DNA from: Gammaproteobacteria bacterium | GTDB lineage: Bacteria; Pseudomonadota; Gammaproteobacteria; Pseudomonadales; Azotimanducaceae | Assembly: GCA_030428905.1 (NCBI GenBank) | Contig: JAUIED010000025.1 | Location: forward strand, 1-40,996 | Reading direction: 5' to 3' | Length of the DNA stretch: 40,996 nucleotides | Shown: piece by piece, positions 26,344 to 34,791 of the stretch | Layout: every line of letters begins with the position of its first letter | How positions within the stretch are numbered: the stretch's first letter is position 1 | Notes under the pieces: generated by a model | Databases searched by the model: none | The model's input: only the letters and a program-made list of their open reading frames with translations | Told to the model about the DNA's origin: nothing | Translations under genes and position numbers: made by a program

Positions 26344-27234
26344 ATGAATACAGCAGACATCACCCTGCCGGGCTGCGGCGCCAGACAACCCTTCTTCGAG
26401 ATGCATGCCGAAGCGCTGGGCCTGACGCCGCTCGCCGGGGCGGGCGCAGAGCGCTGGTTCGCCCCAGGCCCCGTCAGCCCATTACGGTGTGGCAGGTTCC
26501 ACGGTGCGCGTGCGCAGGACTACATATATCTCGCTGCTACAGTCGCGGTACCGCCAGGGGACAGCCTGGAAACACCAACCCACGACCTGTACGCAGAGCT
26601 TCTGTCGACACTGACGGAGCTTGGGTGCACACAACCGCTTCGCTTCTGGAACTACCTGCCAACGATCAATGCAGGGAGCGGCGATGCAGAACGCTACCGA
26701 CAGTTCGTTGCTGGCCGCGCCCAGGCATACGATGCGCAGCCATTGCCGTACTGTGCCGCTACGGCGACCGGTAGCAAAGATGGAACGATGTTCGTGGGCG
26801 TGCTTGCCGCACCGCCGACGGTTGCGGCGACACATCTGGAAAACCCCCGACAGGTCAGCGCCTACGATTACCCGCGGGCCTACGGCCCCCGAGCCCCAGG
26901 ATTCGCTCGCGCAACGCTGGTGGGGGACGGTTCGCTGCTGCTGATCTCCGGCACCGCAAGCATCGTCGAACACCGTTCACTGCATGAGGGTGACATTGCG
27001 GCGCAGCTCGAGGAGATTCGCCGCAATGTAGACAGCCTGAAAGGCCAGACGAGCTGCCATACGCCCGTCGCAGTGCGCTGCTACGTGCGCAACCCTTGCG
27101 ACCTGGAGACGGTGCGCCACGCCTGGCACCGCGTGTTCCCGGACCATCCGCAACCCATGATGCTCGCGAGCGACATCTGTCGCCGCGAGCTGCTGGTGGA
27201 AATCGAGGCGGTGTACCTGGCTACTGGAGCTTGA
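26344..27234 (+). CDS. Chorismatase, FkbO/Hyg5/XanB2 family
   Basis: Probable chorismate-converting enzyme (296 aa), releasing pyruvate and giving a hydroxybenzoate. Family-like regions are the N-terminal YIYLAATVAVPPG, the central LRFWNYLPTINAG, GDAERYRQFVAGRAQAY, and the RidA-like C-terminal half with SGTASIVEHRSLHEGD and QLEEIRRNV. In Xanthomonas, XanB2 makes 3- and 4-hydroxybenzoate for xanthomonadin and ubiquinone; the aryl polyene genes that follow point to the same use here. The regiochemistry cannot be read by eye. Start uncertain: ATG at 26344 or an ATG at 26323 that is nearer a GGAGG. The 3' end overlaps the next, opposing gene by 14 bp. Confidence 0.83.
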   Translation: MNTADITLPGCGARQPFFEMHAEALGLTPLAGAGAERWFAPGPVSPLRCGRFHGARAQDYIYLAATVAVPPGDSLETPTHDLYAELLSTLTELGCTQPLRFWNYLPTINAGSGDAERYRQFVAGRAQAYDAQPLPYCAATATGSKDGTMFVGVLAAPPTVAATHLENPRQVSAYDYPRAYGPRAPGFARATLVGDGSLLLISGTASIVEHRSLHEGDIAAQLEEIRRNVDSLKGQTSCHTPVAVRCYVRNPCDLETVRHAWHRVFPDHPQPMMLASDICRRELLVEIEAVYLATGA

Positions 27235-27673
27235 CCACGTCGCCGCGCAGGGTGACGCCGGACATGATGGCGCCCGAGCCGCACTCGAACTCCGTTTCGC
27301 TGGAGACTTCGTTGCGACGATAGAAGCTGACGATGTTCACCACCGCGTCGCCGCCTTCACGCACGGCCCGATCCTGCAGGCTGCGCATGGCGGAGAGAAA
27401 GGCGCGCTGGCATACCGCTTCATCCGAACGGCCAACGCCATTGGATTTCTTGTTGGACTGAAAGTTACCGAATTTCTTGGCGATCGGCGGGTGATTGCCT
27501 TCGCCAAAGTGAAATGCGATCTCGCCGGTAATCACCTCCTCGGCAACCGGCGAAGCCAATGCATCAGCTACCGAGTACATGCGCTTATCGTCGCGCGCAA
27601 AAGCCTGGCCACAGAGCATAACGGCCAACGCAAACATCACCGTTCGAGACAACGTCTTCCCTGGCTGGATCAT
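27221..27673 (-). CDS. Exported small protein (often mislabelled excinuclease ATPase subunit)
   Basis: A 150-aa protein with a signal peptide (about 1-26, cleavage near AFA|RDD). The C-terminal half, LQDRAVREGGDAVVNIVSFY to SGAIMSGVTLRGDVVKL, resembles small exported proteins that databases mislabel as excinuclease subunits and is distantly like the YbjQ/UPF0145 fold. Two cysteines remain (VCQRAF and FECGSG). It sits on the opposite strand between the chorismatase and the polyene genes; its function is unknown. Confidence 0.7.
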   Translation of the reverse strand: MIQPGKTLSRTVMFALAVMLCGQAFARDDKRMYSVADALASPVAEEVITGEIAFHFGEGNHPPIAKKFGNFQSNKKSNGVGRSDEAVCQRAFLSAMRSLQDRAVREGGDAVVNIVSFYRRNEVSSETEFECGSGAIMSGVTLRGDVVKLQ

Positions 27674-27768
27674 CTTGGGGAACTCCTTCTACCGAGGCCG
27701 CCAAGTTTGCCCGCTCGCGGCGGAGCGTTCAACGAACCGGCGTGAAATGGCCGACACAAGGGAATAGC

Positions 27769-28536
27769 ATGGCGCGCATGATCATGCCGCTGCACATTCA
27801 GGCGCTTCACTGCTGGGCCCCGCAGGCAGACGGTGTCGCCAGTTGGCTTGCCTGGCGCGATGGAAAGGCCAAACCCGCGGGCGCTGAACCGCCGCCGCTG
27901 AAAGACATCAAGCCCATGCAGCGCCGGCGCCTGTCGCTGGCTGCGAGGGCAGCATTTGCAGCGGCCGGGGCATGCCTGCAGGCAGTGCCGGAGGCCGAGC
28001 GGACGAACCTCGCGTGCGTGTTTGCCAGCGCGCACGGCCAGTGCAATGCCTCACTGAAAATGCTGGAAACTCTCGCCCGCCACGAACAACTGTCTCCGGC
28101 TGCCTTCAGCCTGTCGGTACACAACGCTATCGCCGGCCAATTCAGCATCTCGCACGGCCTCACGGGCGTTTCCGTAAGCATGGCCCCTGGCCGCGATGGT
28201 CTTGGCGGCGTGCTGATGGAAGCGTGCGGGATACTGCAGGACGACACCGCCAACCGCGTGCTCGTCTGCTGCGTGGAGGAACCCGTGCCGGAGGAGCTCA
28301 AGCCCTACGAGGAGAACCCGCCAACTCCACTGGCAGCCGCCATCCTCCTCAGCGGCGAGGCAACTGCTGGCTGCGTGCGCCTGCACATGCAACGCAACCC
28401 TTCCGACGGCGCGGCACCCCTGCCATTCTGGCAGCAGGTGCGCGAATTCGTGTGCTTCGCGGGGCAGGGGCAGGGGCTTCTTACCCTGGCGGCCGGCCCG
28501 GCGCAGTACGCCTGGCAGCGCGATGCGCTGGGCTGA
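27769..28536 (+). CDS. apeC: Ketosynthase-like chain length factor of aryl polyene pathway
   Basis: A 255-aa protein resembling only the N-terminal half of a beta-ketoacyl synthase, as the ApeC chain-length-factor-like proteins of aryl polyene clusters do. Visible features are AARAAFAAAGACL, LACVFASAHGQC and SLSVHNAIAGQFSI; the last takes the place of the active-site region without the usual nucleophilic Cys motif. It should pair with the complete ketosynthase at 38781-39968. The ATG at 27769 follows AAGGGAA; an in-frame ATG upstream at 27742 is less likely. The end overlaps the acyltransferase start by 14 bp. Confidence 0.82.
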   Translation: MARMIMPLHIQALHCWAPQADGVASWLAWRDGKAKPAGAEPPPLKDIKPMQRRRLSLAARAAFAAAGACLQAVPEAERTNLACVFASAHGQCNASLKMLETLARHEQLSPAAFSLSVHNAIAGQFSISHGLTGVSVSMAPGRDGLGGVLMEACGILQDDTANRVLVCCVEEPVPEELKPYEENPPTPLAAAILLSGEATAGCVRLHMQRNPSDGAAPLPFWQQVREFVCFAGQGQGLLTLAAGPAQYAWQRDALG

Positions 28537-29317
28537 AAGGCTGAACTACGGCCAGCGCCTGGTGGGCACCGCCGCGGGATTTCTAACGTTCGGCGCCGGC
28601 GGCCTCGTCTTTGCGGCGCTGATCGTGCCGTGGGTGTGGGCAAGCCAGCGCAAAGGCGCCGCACGTGAACGTGCGCTGCGCCGCTGGATCAGCCGTGCCT
28701 TTCGCACCCATGTGAACATGCTGCGCGCCTTCGGCGTGCTCGAGTACCGCCTCACCGGTGCGGATGCGCTGCGGCAGGGCCGCATCGTCATCGCCAACCA
28801 CCCCACCCTGCTCGATGTTGTGTTCCTGGTCGGCTTTATCGAAAATGCCACATGTGTTGTCAAAGCCGGACTGTTCGAGAATTTCTTCATCGGCCGCGTG
28901 ATTCGCATTGCCGGCTACGTGAGCAACGACGACCCCGAAAGGATGATCCGCGCTTGCGCACAATCATTGGACAACGGTGCGACGGTCGTGATCTTCCCGG
29001 AAGGCACACGCTCAGAGCCGGGCAGGGAACCGCACTTGCAGCGGGGCGCCGCCTACATCGCGCTTGAGTCCGGTGTGCCGTTGACGCCGGTGCGCATTCG
29101 CTGCGTTCCGAGCTCGCTGACGAAGGCCGAGCGCTGGTTTGAAATTCCCGCGCGGAAGATGCAGTTCGACTTCGACGTGCTCGAACCGCTCTGCGTGACT
29201 GCACACAGCAACAAGCCTCGCGCCCTGGCCGGCCGAAGCGTGAACGATGAGATCAGGCGGGTGCTTTTCGAGGCGCCCGAAATGGAGAGTATGCATGTCA
29301 GTGATGTCAGCGCCTGA
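28523..29317 (+). CDS. Lysophospholipid acyltransferase family protein (ApeD-like)
   Basis: A 264-aa inner-membrane acyltransferase of the PlsC superfamily with one or two N-terminal membrane segments (about 12-42). The catalytic HX4D box is NHPTLLD (His93, Asp98) and the glycerol-phosphate-binding-type motif is FPEGTRS (158-164). In aryl polyene clusters such enzymes are thought to acylate the lipid head group or attach the polyene. Exact substrate unknown. Overlaps both neighbours. Confidence 0.88.
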   Translation: MRWAERLNYGQRLVGTAAGFLTFGAGGLVFAALIVPWVWASQRKGAARERALRRWISRAFRTHVNMLRAFGVLEYRLTGADALRQGRIVIANHPTLLDVVFLVGFIENATCVVKAGLFENFFIGRVIRIAGYVSNDDPERMIRACAQSLDNGATVVIFPEGTRSEPGREPHLQRGAAYIALESGVPLTPVRIRCVPSSLTKAERWFEIPARKMQFDFDVLEPLCVTAHSNKPRALAGRSVNDEIRRVLFEAPEMESMHVSDVSA

Positions 29318-29597
29318 GCCGAACGCCGAAGCCCTCGGCCCGCTGGAAGAAGAGATCAAGGAGCTGTTGATCCGCACCCTGGAACTGGAAGACATCACGG
29401 TGAGCGACATCGTCTCCACCGAACCGTTGTTCGAGGACGGTCTGGGCTTAGACTCCATCGACGCGCTGGAGATCGGCCTCATGCTGCAGGAGAAGTTCGA
29501 CGTGGTCATCGACGCTGAAGACGAATCCACCAAGGTGCATTTCGCGTCGGTTGCCAACCTGGCGAAGTTCGTTCATCACAACAGGGCCGCATCGTGA
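29295..29597 (+). CDS. apeE: Acyl carrier protein 1 of the aryl polyene system
   Basis: A 100-aa acyl carrier protein. The phosphopantetheine attachment site is GLDSIDALE with Ser54. A 20-residue N-terminal extension precedes the helical bundle. GGAG lies 7 bp before the ATG at 29295, inside the end of the preceding acyltransferase gene. It would carry the growing polyene as a thioester. Followed directly by a second carrier protein, which starts on GTG overlapping its stop. Confidence 0.93.
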   Translation: MSVMSAPEPNAEALGPLEEEIKELLIRTLELEDITVSDIVSTEPLFEDGLGLDSIDALEIGLMLQEKFDVVIDAEDESTKVHFASVANLAKFVHHNRAAS

Positions 29598-29842
29598 GGT
29601 CCGACGCCGAGATCCTCGGCCTGCTCACCGATCTTCTGGAAGACATGTTCGAGGTGCCGCGCGAGGATGTGCACCCCGGTGCCCATCTGGTGGACGACCT
29701 CGACATCGACTCCATCGACGCGGTAGACCTGCTGGCGAAGCTCAAGGAAATCACCGGCAAGCAGGTGGATCCGGAGCAGTTCAAGGCGGTGCGCACCGTG
29801 CAGGACGTGGTGGCCGCCGTGGCGGAAATGGAAGCCGCCTGA
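29594..29842 (+). CDS. apeF: Acyl carrier protein 2 of the aryl polyene system
   Basis: An 82-aa carrier protein with attachment motif DIDSIDAVDL (Ser40). It starts on GTG that overlaps the previous stop (GTGA). Paired ACPs are characteristic of aryl polyene clusters, where one is loaded with the starter and elongated and the other may take a separate role; which is which cannot be told from sequence alone. Confidence 0.93.
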   Translation: MRSDAEILGLLTDLLEDMFEVPREDVHPGAHLVDDLDIDSIDAVDLLAKLKEITGKQVDPEQFKAVRTVQDVVAAVAEMEAA

Positions 29843-29858
29843 GCCGCGCGCACGCCGC

Positions 29859-30431
29859 ATGGCCCGCCATCTGCTGAACGGCACGCTCATCGTGCTGACC
29901 CTTGCCTACCCGATCATCGTCTACTTCGGTCTGGCGCGCCTGCCCGTCGGCGCCTTCGCCCTGATGCTGGCGGTGCTGTTCGCAGCCCGGACCCTGCTTT
30001 CCCGCGACACCTCGGGCGCCGGCTGGATTCTGACGATGGTGGTCATCGTCTTCGCGCTGGTCGTCTGGCTGGCGGGCTCCGAGCAGCTTCTGCTCTTCTA
30101 CCCGGTATTGATCAACGCCTGCCTTCTCGCGGGCTTTGCCTACACCCTGGTTTACCCGCCCTCTGCGATCGAACGCCTGGCGCGGCTCACCGAGCCGGAG
30201 CTGCCGGCGTCCGGCGTGCGATACACACGCGTCGTCACCTGGGTGTGGTGCGCATTCTTCCTGATCAACGGGGCGATTGCCGCCATTACGACCGCAGACC
30301 TGAGCACCTGGACGCTCTACAACGGGCTCATCTCCTATGTGCTCATCGGCACGTTGTTTGCCGTGGAGTACGTGGTGCGGCGCCGTTTCCGTAGAATGCA
30401 CGCCGATGAAGACCACGTCCCTGGAAACTAA
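29859..30431 (+). CDS. Polytopic membrane protein of aryl polyene cluster (COG4648-like)
   Basis: A 190-aa protein with five to six hydrophobic segments (roughly 5-22, 26-42, 53-71, 75-92, 120-141 and 152-168). COG4648-type membrane proteins occur at the same place in other aryl polyene clusters. Function unknown, perhaps part of the membrane assembly or transport step. Its 3' end overlaps the start of the ligase gene by 26 bp. Confidence 0.8.
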   Translation: MARHLLNGTLIVLTLAYPIIVYFGLARLPVGAFALMLAVLFAARTLLSRDTSGAGWILTMVVIVFALVVWLAGSEQLLLFYPVLINACLLAGFAYTLVYPPSAIERLARLTEPELPASGVRYTRVVTWVWCAFFLINGAIAAITTADLSTWTLYNGLISYVLIGTLFAVEYVVRRRFRRMHADEDHVPGN

Positions 30432-32139
30432 GCCCCTGTTCGACGAGCTGACGGCGCAGATGCACGCGCCGGACCACGTGGTGGCCTTCCAGGACGGCGA
30501 ACCGCGCACCTGGCGGCACTGGCTCGGCAATGTGCAGTCTCTGCGGGGGCATCTCGACGGCAGAGACGGCGGCTACTGGCCGTTGTTTTTCACAGACACC
30601 TACGAATTCTCCGTGGCGCTCTTCGCGCTGTGGTCTACCCAGCGCGTGCCGGTGCTGCTGCCGGACGCATCGGCGCATACCCTCGAACGCCTGCCGGCGC
30701 ATACCGGCGGCTTTCTCGGCGAGCTGCCGCAGACCCTGCCCGGCTACGTGGATTGGCAGAACGTGGACTCACCGGAACCCGTGGAGGACCTGCGCTGCGC
30801 CCTTACCTGCACCACCGCGTTGTCCACGTCGGGCTCCACGGGCGATGCGCTGATGATCGAGAAAACCCCGGCACAGCTCATCGGCGAGGTCGCCTGCTAT
30901 TACGAGCTCTGGGGCAGCGACATGCAAAGCTGTACGTTTCTGGCCACCGTGAGCCACCAGCACATCTACGGGCTGCTGTTTCGCCTGCTGCTGCCCATGG
31001 CGCTCGGCCGGCCGTTCCTGGCAGAGATGCTGAGCAACCCACGCAACGTTTTGCAGCGCAGCGCCGAGCACGAAGCGGCGGTGTGGGTGGCAAGCCCGGC
31101 GCAGCTCAAGCGCACGCACGCCGACATCATCCGCGATCTGTCCACCGCCAACGTGCAGTTCATATTCTCGAGCGGTGGCCTGCTCGAAGCGCCCGCCGCT
31201 GCGAGCATCGAGGCCCTGTTCGCGCAGCCGGCATTTGAGGTCTACGGCAGCACCGAAACCGGCGGCATCGCCTACCGGCAGCAGTACCAGGCAAAACACA
31301 GCAACCCCTGGACGCCCCTTCCGAACGTCGACATACGCTGCAACGACGAGGGCCTGCTGGAGGTGTGCTCTGCGTACACCCAGAACCACTGGATGACGAC
31401 GGGTGATCGCGCCGAACTGCTCGAGGCGAACCGTTTCACCCTGCTTGGCCGGGCGGACCGGATCGTCAAACTGGAAGAGAAACGCGTTTCACTCACGGCA
31501 ACCGAACGCGAACTCGCTGCACTCGACGCGGTCGATCAGGCGCGCCTCGTCGTGCTGCCCGGCAAGCGCGCGCAGCTCGCCGCCGTCATCGTCCCGAGCC
31601 CGGCGGGCGTGGAAGCGTTGACCAACCTCGGTCGCAACGCAGTAGTGCAATCGCTGCGCAAGGCGTTGCTGGCGAGGCTCGACAGCCACGCGGTACCCCG
31701 GCGCATGCGCTTCGTGCACGAGCTCCCCACAACCACCCAGGGCAAAGTGCGCGCGGTGGACTTGCAGGCGCTCTTTGAGCACGGTGAGCGCAACGTGCTG
31801 CCGATCGTTACAGCAGTGAACATACCCGCGGCCGACGGCGAACCGCTGACGCTCGACCTGCGGGTGCCCGCAGATCTCGACTACTTCGCCGGTCACTTCG
31901 AAGGCTTTGCGGTAGTGCCTGGCGTGGTCCAGCTTCTGTGGGCGCGGCACTACGCCCGGCTTCATCTCGGGTTCAGCGGGGATGTGCAGAATATGTCGCA
32001 GGTGAAATTCAAATCCATGCTACGCCCGGGCCAGGCGGTGACCCTGACGCTGAACATGCACGGCGGACAGCTCCGCTTCCGCTACGCTGCAGATGGGCGC
32101 GAGTTCTCGTCCGGCCGCCTGCAGGCCGAACATGTCTGA
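30406..32139 (+). CDS. apeH: Aryl acid:ACP/CoA ligase fused to a hot-dog dehydratase (ApeH-ApeI)
   Basis: A 577-aa two-domain protein. Residues about 1-455 are an adenylate-forming ligase: TSGSTGDALMIEKTP, YGSTETGG, TTGDRAEL, GRADRIVKLEEKRV and the C-terminal Lys motif TTQGKVR. Residues about 470-577 are a hot-dog fold resembling ApeI-type ACP dehydratases (LRVPADLDYFAGHFEGFAVV, with VVPGVVQL and VKFKSMLRPGQ). The ligase should activate the chorismate-derived hydroxybenzoate and load it on an ACP; the second domain would dehydrate 3-hydroxyacyl-ACP intermediates. The start at 30406 (MKTTSLETK) lies inside the previous gene. Confidence 0.88.
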   Translation: MKTTSLETKPLFDELTAQMHAPDHVVAFQDGEPRTWRHWLGNVQSLRGHLDGRDGGYWPLFFTDTYEFSVALFALWSTQRVPVLLPDASAHTLERLPAHTGGFLGELPQTLPGYVDWQNVDSPEPVEDLRCALTCTTALSTSGSTGDALMIEKTPAQLIGEVACYYELWGSDMQSCTFLATVSHQHIYGLLFRLLLPMALGRPFLAEMLSNPRNVLQRSAEHEAAVWVASPAQLKRTHADIIRDLSTANVQFIFSSGGLLEAPAAASIEALFAQPAFEVYGSTETGGIAYRQQYQAKHSNPWTPLPNVDIRCNDEGLLEVCSAYTQNHWMTTGDRAELLEANRFTLLGRADRIVKLEEKRVSLTATERELAALDAVDQARLVVLPGKRAQLAAVIVPSPAGVEALTNLGRNAVVQSLRKALLARLDSHAVPRRMRFVHELPTTTQGKVRAVDLQALFEHGERNVLPIVTAVNIPAADGEPLTLDLRVPADLDYFAGHFEGFAVVPGVVQLLWARHYARLHLGFSGDVQNMSQVKFKSMLRPGQAVTLTLNMHGGQLRFRYAADGREFSSGRLQAEHV

Positions 32140-32863
32140 GCGCTGTTTCATCATCCCCGTGTACAACCACGCGCAAGGCATACACAACACCATCACGAAG
32201 CTCGAAGCCTTCGCAATGCCCTGCATCGTCGTCGACGATGGCTCCGATGCGGAGTGCGCCAGCGTGATCGCCGCGCTCGAACAGCGCTATCCCTACGTGG
32301 AAGTAGTCCGCCACGAGCGCAACCGCGGCAAGGGTGCCGCTGTAAAAACCGCGTTACGGCAGGCGCACGCCCGCGGCTTCAGCCACACGCTGCAGATCGA
32401 TGCAGATGAACAGCACGACACCGCTGAAATACCAAGCTTACTGGCCGCCTCGGAGCAACACCCGGACGCCATCATTCTCGGCGAGCCGCAGTTTGACGCT
32501 TCGGTACCGCGGCTGCGTTTGTACAGCCGCTACCTGACCCATGTTTGGGTTTGGATCAACACCCTGTCGCTGCGCATCCGCGACGCCATGTGCGGCTTTC
32601 GCATCTATCCGGTGGCGCAACTCATCGAACTCCTGGACGCACGACCACTCGGTGATCGCATGGAATTCGATATCGAGGTGCTGGTCGCCCTGCGCTGGCG
32701 CGGGGCGCGCTTCGTCGGCGTGCCGGTGCACACCCGTTACCCCGAAGGCGGGGTGTCGCACTTCCGCCTGGTAGAAGACAACTGGTTCATCAGCAAAATG
32801 CACGCGCGCTGCTTTTTCACCATGCTCGCCAACCTGCCTCGCGCGCTCACGGGGAAGGTCTAG
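32132..32863 (+). CDS. Family 2 glycosyltransferase of aryl polyene cluster
   Basis: A 243-aa GT-A type glycosyltransferase. It begins CFIIPVYNH and has the nucleotide-sugar motifs VVDDGSDAE, HERNRGKGAAVKTA and QIDADEQHD (DxD-like), then CGFRIYP and DRMEFDIEV. It probably adds a sugar to the lipid head group of the polyene. In E. coli-type clusters, as I recall, this activity and the next acyltransferase belong to one protein (ApeJ); here they are two genes. Start at ATG 32132, overlapping the ligase stop. Confidence 0.88.
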   Translation: MSERCFIIPVYNHAQGIHNTITKLEAFAMPCIVVDDGSDAECASVIAALEQRYPYVEVVRHERNRGKGAAVKTALRQAHARGFSHTLQIDADEQHDTAEIPSLLAASEQHPDAIILGEPQFDASVPRLRLYSRYLTHVWVWINTLSLRIRDAMCGFRIYPVAQLIELLDARPLGDRMEFDIEVLVALRWRGARFVGVPVHTRYPEGGVSHFRLVEDNWFISKMHARCFFTMLANLPRALTGKV

Positions 32864-32867
32864 CTTT

Positions 32868-33806
32868 ATGCAGACCCGCTCACCGCACTGGGCCGAGATC
32901 GAAGACTTCGGCATCGTCTGGGGCATGCGCTTTCTTGTCATCGTGCACCGCTACTTCGGACGCTGGATTCTGCCCATATTTCTCTACCCTGTGGTGGCCT
33001 ACTATTTCGCAACCAACCGTTTGGCCCGCACCGCATCCCTCGACTATCTGGATCGTCTGACCCGCTATGCGCCAGATACCGGCGTCACGCCGGGACTGTG
33101 GACATCGTTCAAGCACTTTCTCAGCTTTGCACACAGCATGCTGGACCGGGTTTCTGCGTGGACCGGCGTGATACATCACGGCAACATCGCCTTTCCCAAC
33201 CGCACGGAGGTGGAACGGCGCGTGCTCGACGGCCGCGGCATGATGATGATCACTGCACACCTGGGATGCCTGGAAGTGTGCCGGGCGCTGGCCAGCCAGC
33301 GCGACGATGTGAAGCTGAACCTCCTGGTGCACACGAAAAACGCACAGCGCATCAACGCACTCCTCGAACCGCTCAACCTGCACCGCCAGCTCGAACTCAT
33401 CGAGGTGAGCGAGGTCAATCCCGGCACCGCCATCCTGTTGGCGGACAAGATCAGGCGCGGGGAAATCGTCGTCATGGTCGGAGACCGCGTGCCGATCAGC
33501 GGCGGCAAGAACACCGTGGAGGCTTCTTTTCTCGGCGAACCCGCGTACTTTCCGCAAGGTCCGTTCATCCTCGCGCACGTGCTCAAATGCCGCGTGATGA
33601 CGCTCTTCTGTCTGCGCTACGATGGCCGCTACCACATCCATCTGGAACCGTTGGCCGACCGCGTGGAGCTGCCGCGTAAGAGCCGTGATGCGGCTCTTAC
33701 CGGCTACGTGCAGACCTATGTGGATCGCCTCGAACACTACTGCCGGCGCACACCACTGCAGTGGTTCAATTTCTACCCCTACTGGATAGCGGATCAGGAC
33801 ACGTGA
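32868..33806 (+). CDS. LpxL/HtrB-like acyltransferase of aryl polyene cluster
   Basis: A 312-aa lauroyl/myristoyl-type acyltransferase. The N-terminal membrane segment is about 19-45; the catalytic HX4E box is TAHLGCLEV, followed by VMVGDRVPISGG and FLGEPAYFPQGPFILA, both typical of the LpxL family. It probably transfers an acyl chain, possibly the polyene itself, onto the head group. Placed 4 bp after the glycosyltransferase, which supports a joint role in anchoring. Confidence 0.88.
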   Translation: MQTRSPHWAEIEDFGIVWGMRFLVIVHRYFGRWILPIFLYPVVAYYFATNRLARTASLDYLDRLTRYAPDTGVTPGLWTSFKHFLSFAHSMLDRVSAWTGVIHHGNIAFPNRTEVERRVLDGRGMMMITAHLGCLEVCRALASQRDDVKLNLLVHTKNAQRINALLEPLNLHRQLELIEVSEVNPGTAILLADKIRRGEIVVMVGDRVPISGGKNTVEASFLGEPAYFPQGPFILAHVLKCRVMTLFCLRYDGRYHIHLEPLADRVELPRKSRDAALTGYVQTYVDRLEHYCRRTPLQWFNFYPYWIADQDT

Positions 33807-34228
33807 ACAGCCCAATAGCACCTGTTGAGGTGGAGATTGTCGTGCCGTTTCACGATGTGGATGCCATGCGCATCGTCTGGCACGGCCACTACCTGAAGTA
33901 CTTCGAGATCGCCCGCACCGCGCTCATGGAGAGCATCGACTATGCCTATGCGCAGATGGCGGCTTCGGGCTACGCGTGGCCGATCATCGATGTGCGCAGC
34001 CGCTACGGCGGTTCCGCCACGGTTGGCGATCGGCTCCTCGTACAGGCAACGCTCATCGAGTGGGAACATCGCCTGCGCATCGCCTACCGGATCACCAACC
34101 GCGCCACCGGCAAACGCATCACCCGCGGCAGCAGCACCCAGGTTGCCGTGGATATGCCAAGCGGCGAGATGTGCTACCGCTCGCCGGATGTTCTGTTCGA
34201 TAAGCTCGGTCTGGACAGGCCTGAGTGA
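33803..34228 (+). CDS. apeK: Acyl thioesterase (ApeK-like, YbgC/4HBT fold)
   Basis: A 141-aa hot-dog thioesterase. FHDVDAMRIVWHGHYLKYFEIAR is the usual N-terminal pattern with the catalytic Asp in DVDAMR; SRYGGSATVGDRLL and TRGSSTQVAVD follow. It would release the finished or stalled chain from the carrier protein. The start is a GTG at 33803 overlapping the previous stop (GTGA), preferred over readings further into the acyltransferase gene. Confidence 0.88.
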   Translation: MNSPIAPVEVEIVVPFHDVDAMRIVWHGHYLKYFEIARTALMESIDYAYAQMAASGYAWPIIDVRSRYGGSATVGDRLLVQATLIEWEHRLRIAYRITNRATGKRITRGSSTQVAVDMPSGEMCYRSPDVLFDKLGLDRPE

Positions 34229-34791
34229 AGCGCTGGCGGCTCGTGGCGTTCTTCGTTGCGCTGCAGGCGCTGCCGGCGTATGCCTGCGAACAGCGCGGCG
34301 CAGTGCTTCTGCAACAGATCAGCGAACGGGTACAGAAGCACCGGCGCTGGACGGCACCATTCAGTCAGCGCAATCACATCCGGGTGCTGAAAGCGCCGCT
34401 GGTGTCCACAGGACGTGTAGAGGTAGATGCTGAAAGCGGCGTTGTCTGGCTGATCGAGAAGCCCATCGCCAGCCGCATGGAGGTCGGGCCACAAGGACTT
34501 ACCGTCGACGGTGAAGCGTTGCGCTCGACACAGCTAGTGGCGGCGCTGTTACGCGCGCTGATCAGCGGTGAGCTCGGCGTGCTCGAGCAAACCTTCGAGG
34601 TCAGCGGTTGCAGCGACAGCCCCCGCTGGACCGCAGACCTCACGCCGCGCTCCGCAGCCATGCAGCAACGCATCACGCGGTTGGCCCTCGCTGGCTCCGA
34701 TCACGTAGAGCTGCTCACCATCCACCAGCCCGGCGGCAACCGCCTCGAAATCGAGCTTCAGGCGCCGCAACCCCTCGCCGATGCCGGCTGA
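34225..34791 (+). CDS. LolA-like periplasmic carrier of aryl polyene cluster
   Basis: A 188-aa protein with a signal peptide (about 1-20, ending AYA|CEQ) and a LolA-type beta-barrel pattern (ISERVQKHRRWTAPFSQ, LVSTGRVEVDAESGVVWLIEKP). It starts on GTG overlapping the thioesterase stop. LolA-like proteins of aryl polyene clusters probably carry the pigment lipid through the periplasm to the outer membrane (inference). Followed immediately by the exporter gene with an 11-bp overlap. Confidence 0.85.
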   Translation: MKRWRLVAFFVALQALPAYACEQRGAVLLQQISERVQKHRRWTAPFSQRNHIRVLKAPLVSTGRVEVDAESGVVWLIEKPIASRMEVGPQGLTVDGEALRSTQLVAALLRALISGELGVLEQTFEVSGCSDSPRWTADLTPRSAAMQQRITRLALAGSDHVELLTIHQPGGNRLEIELQAPQPLADAG

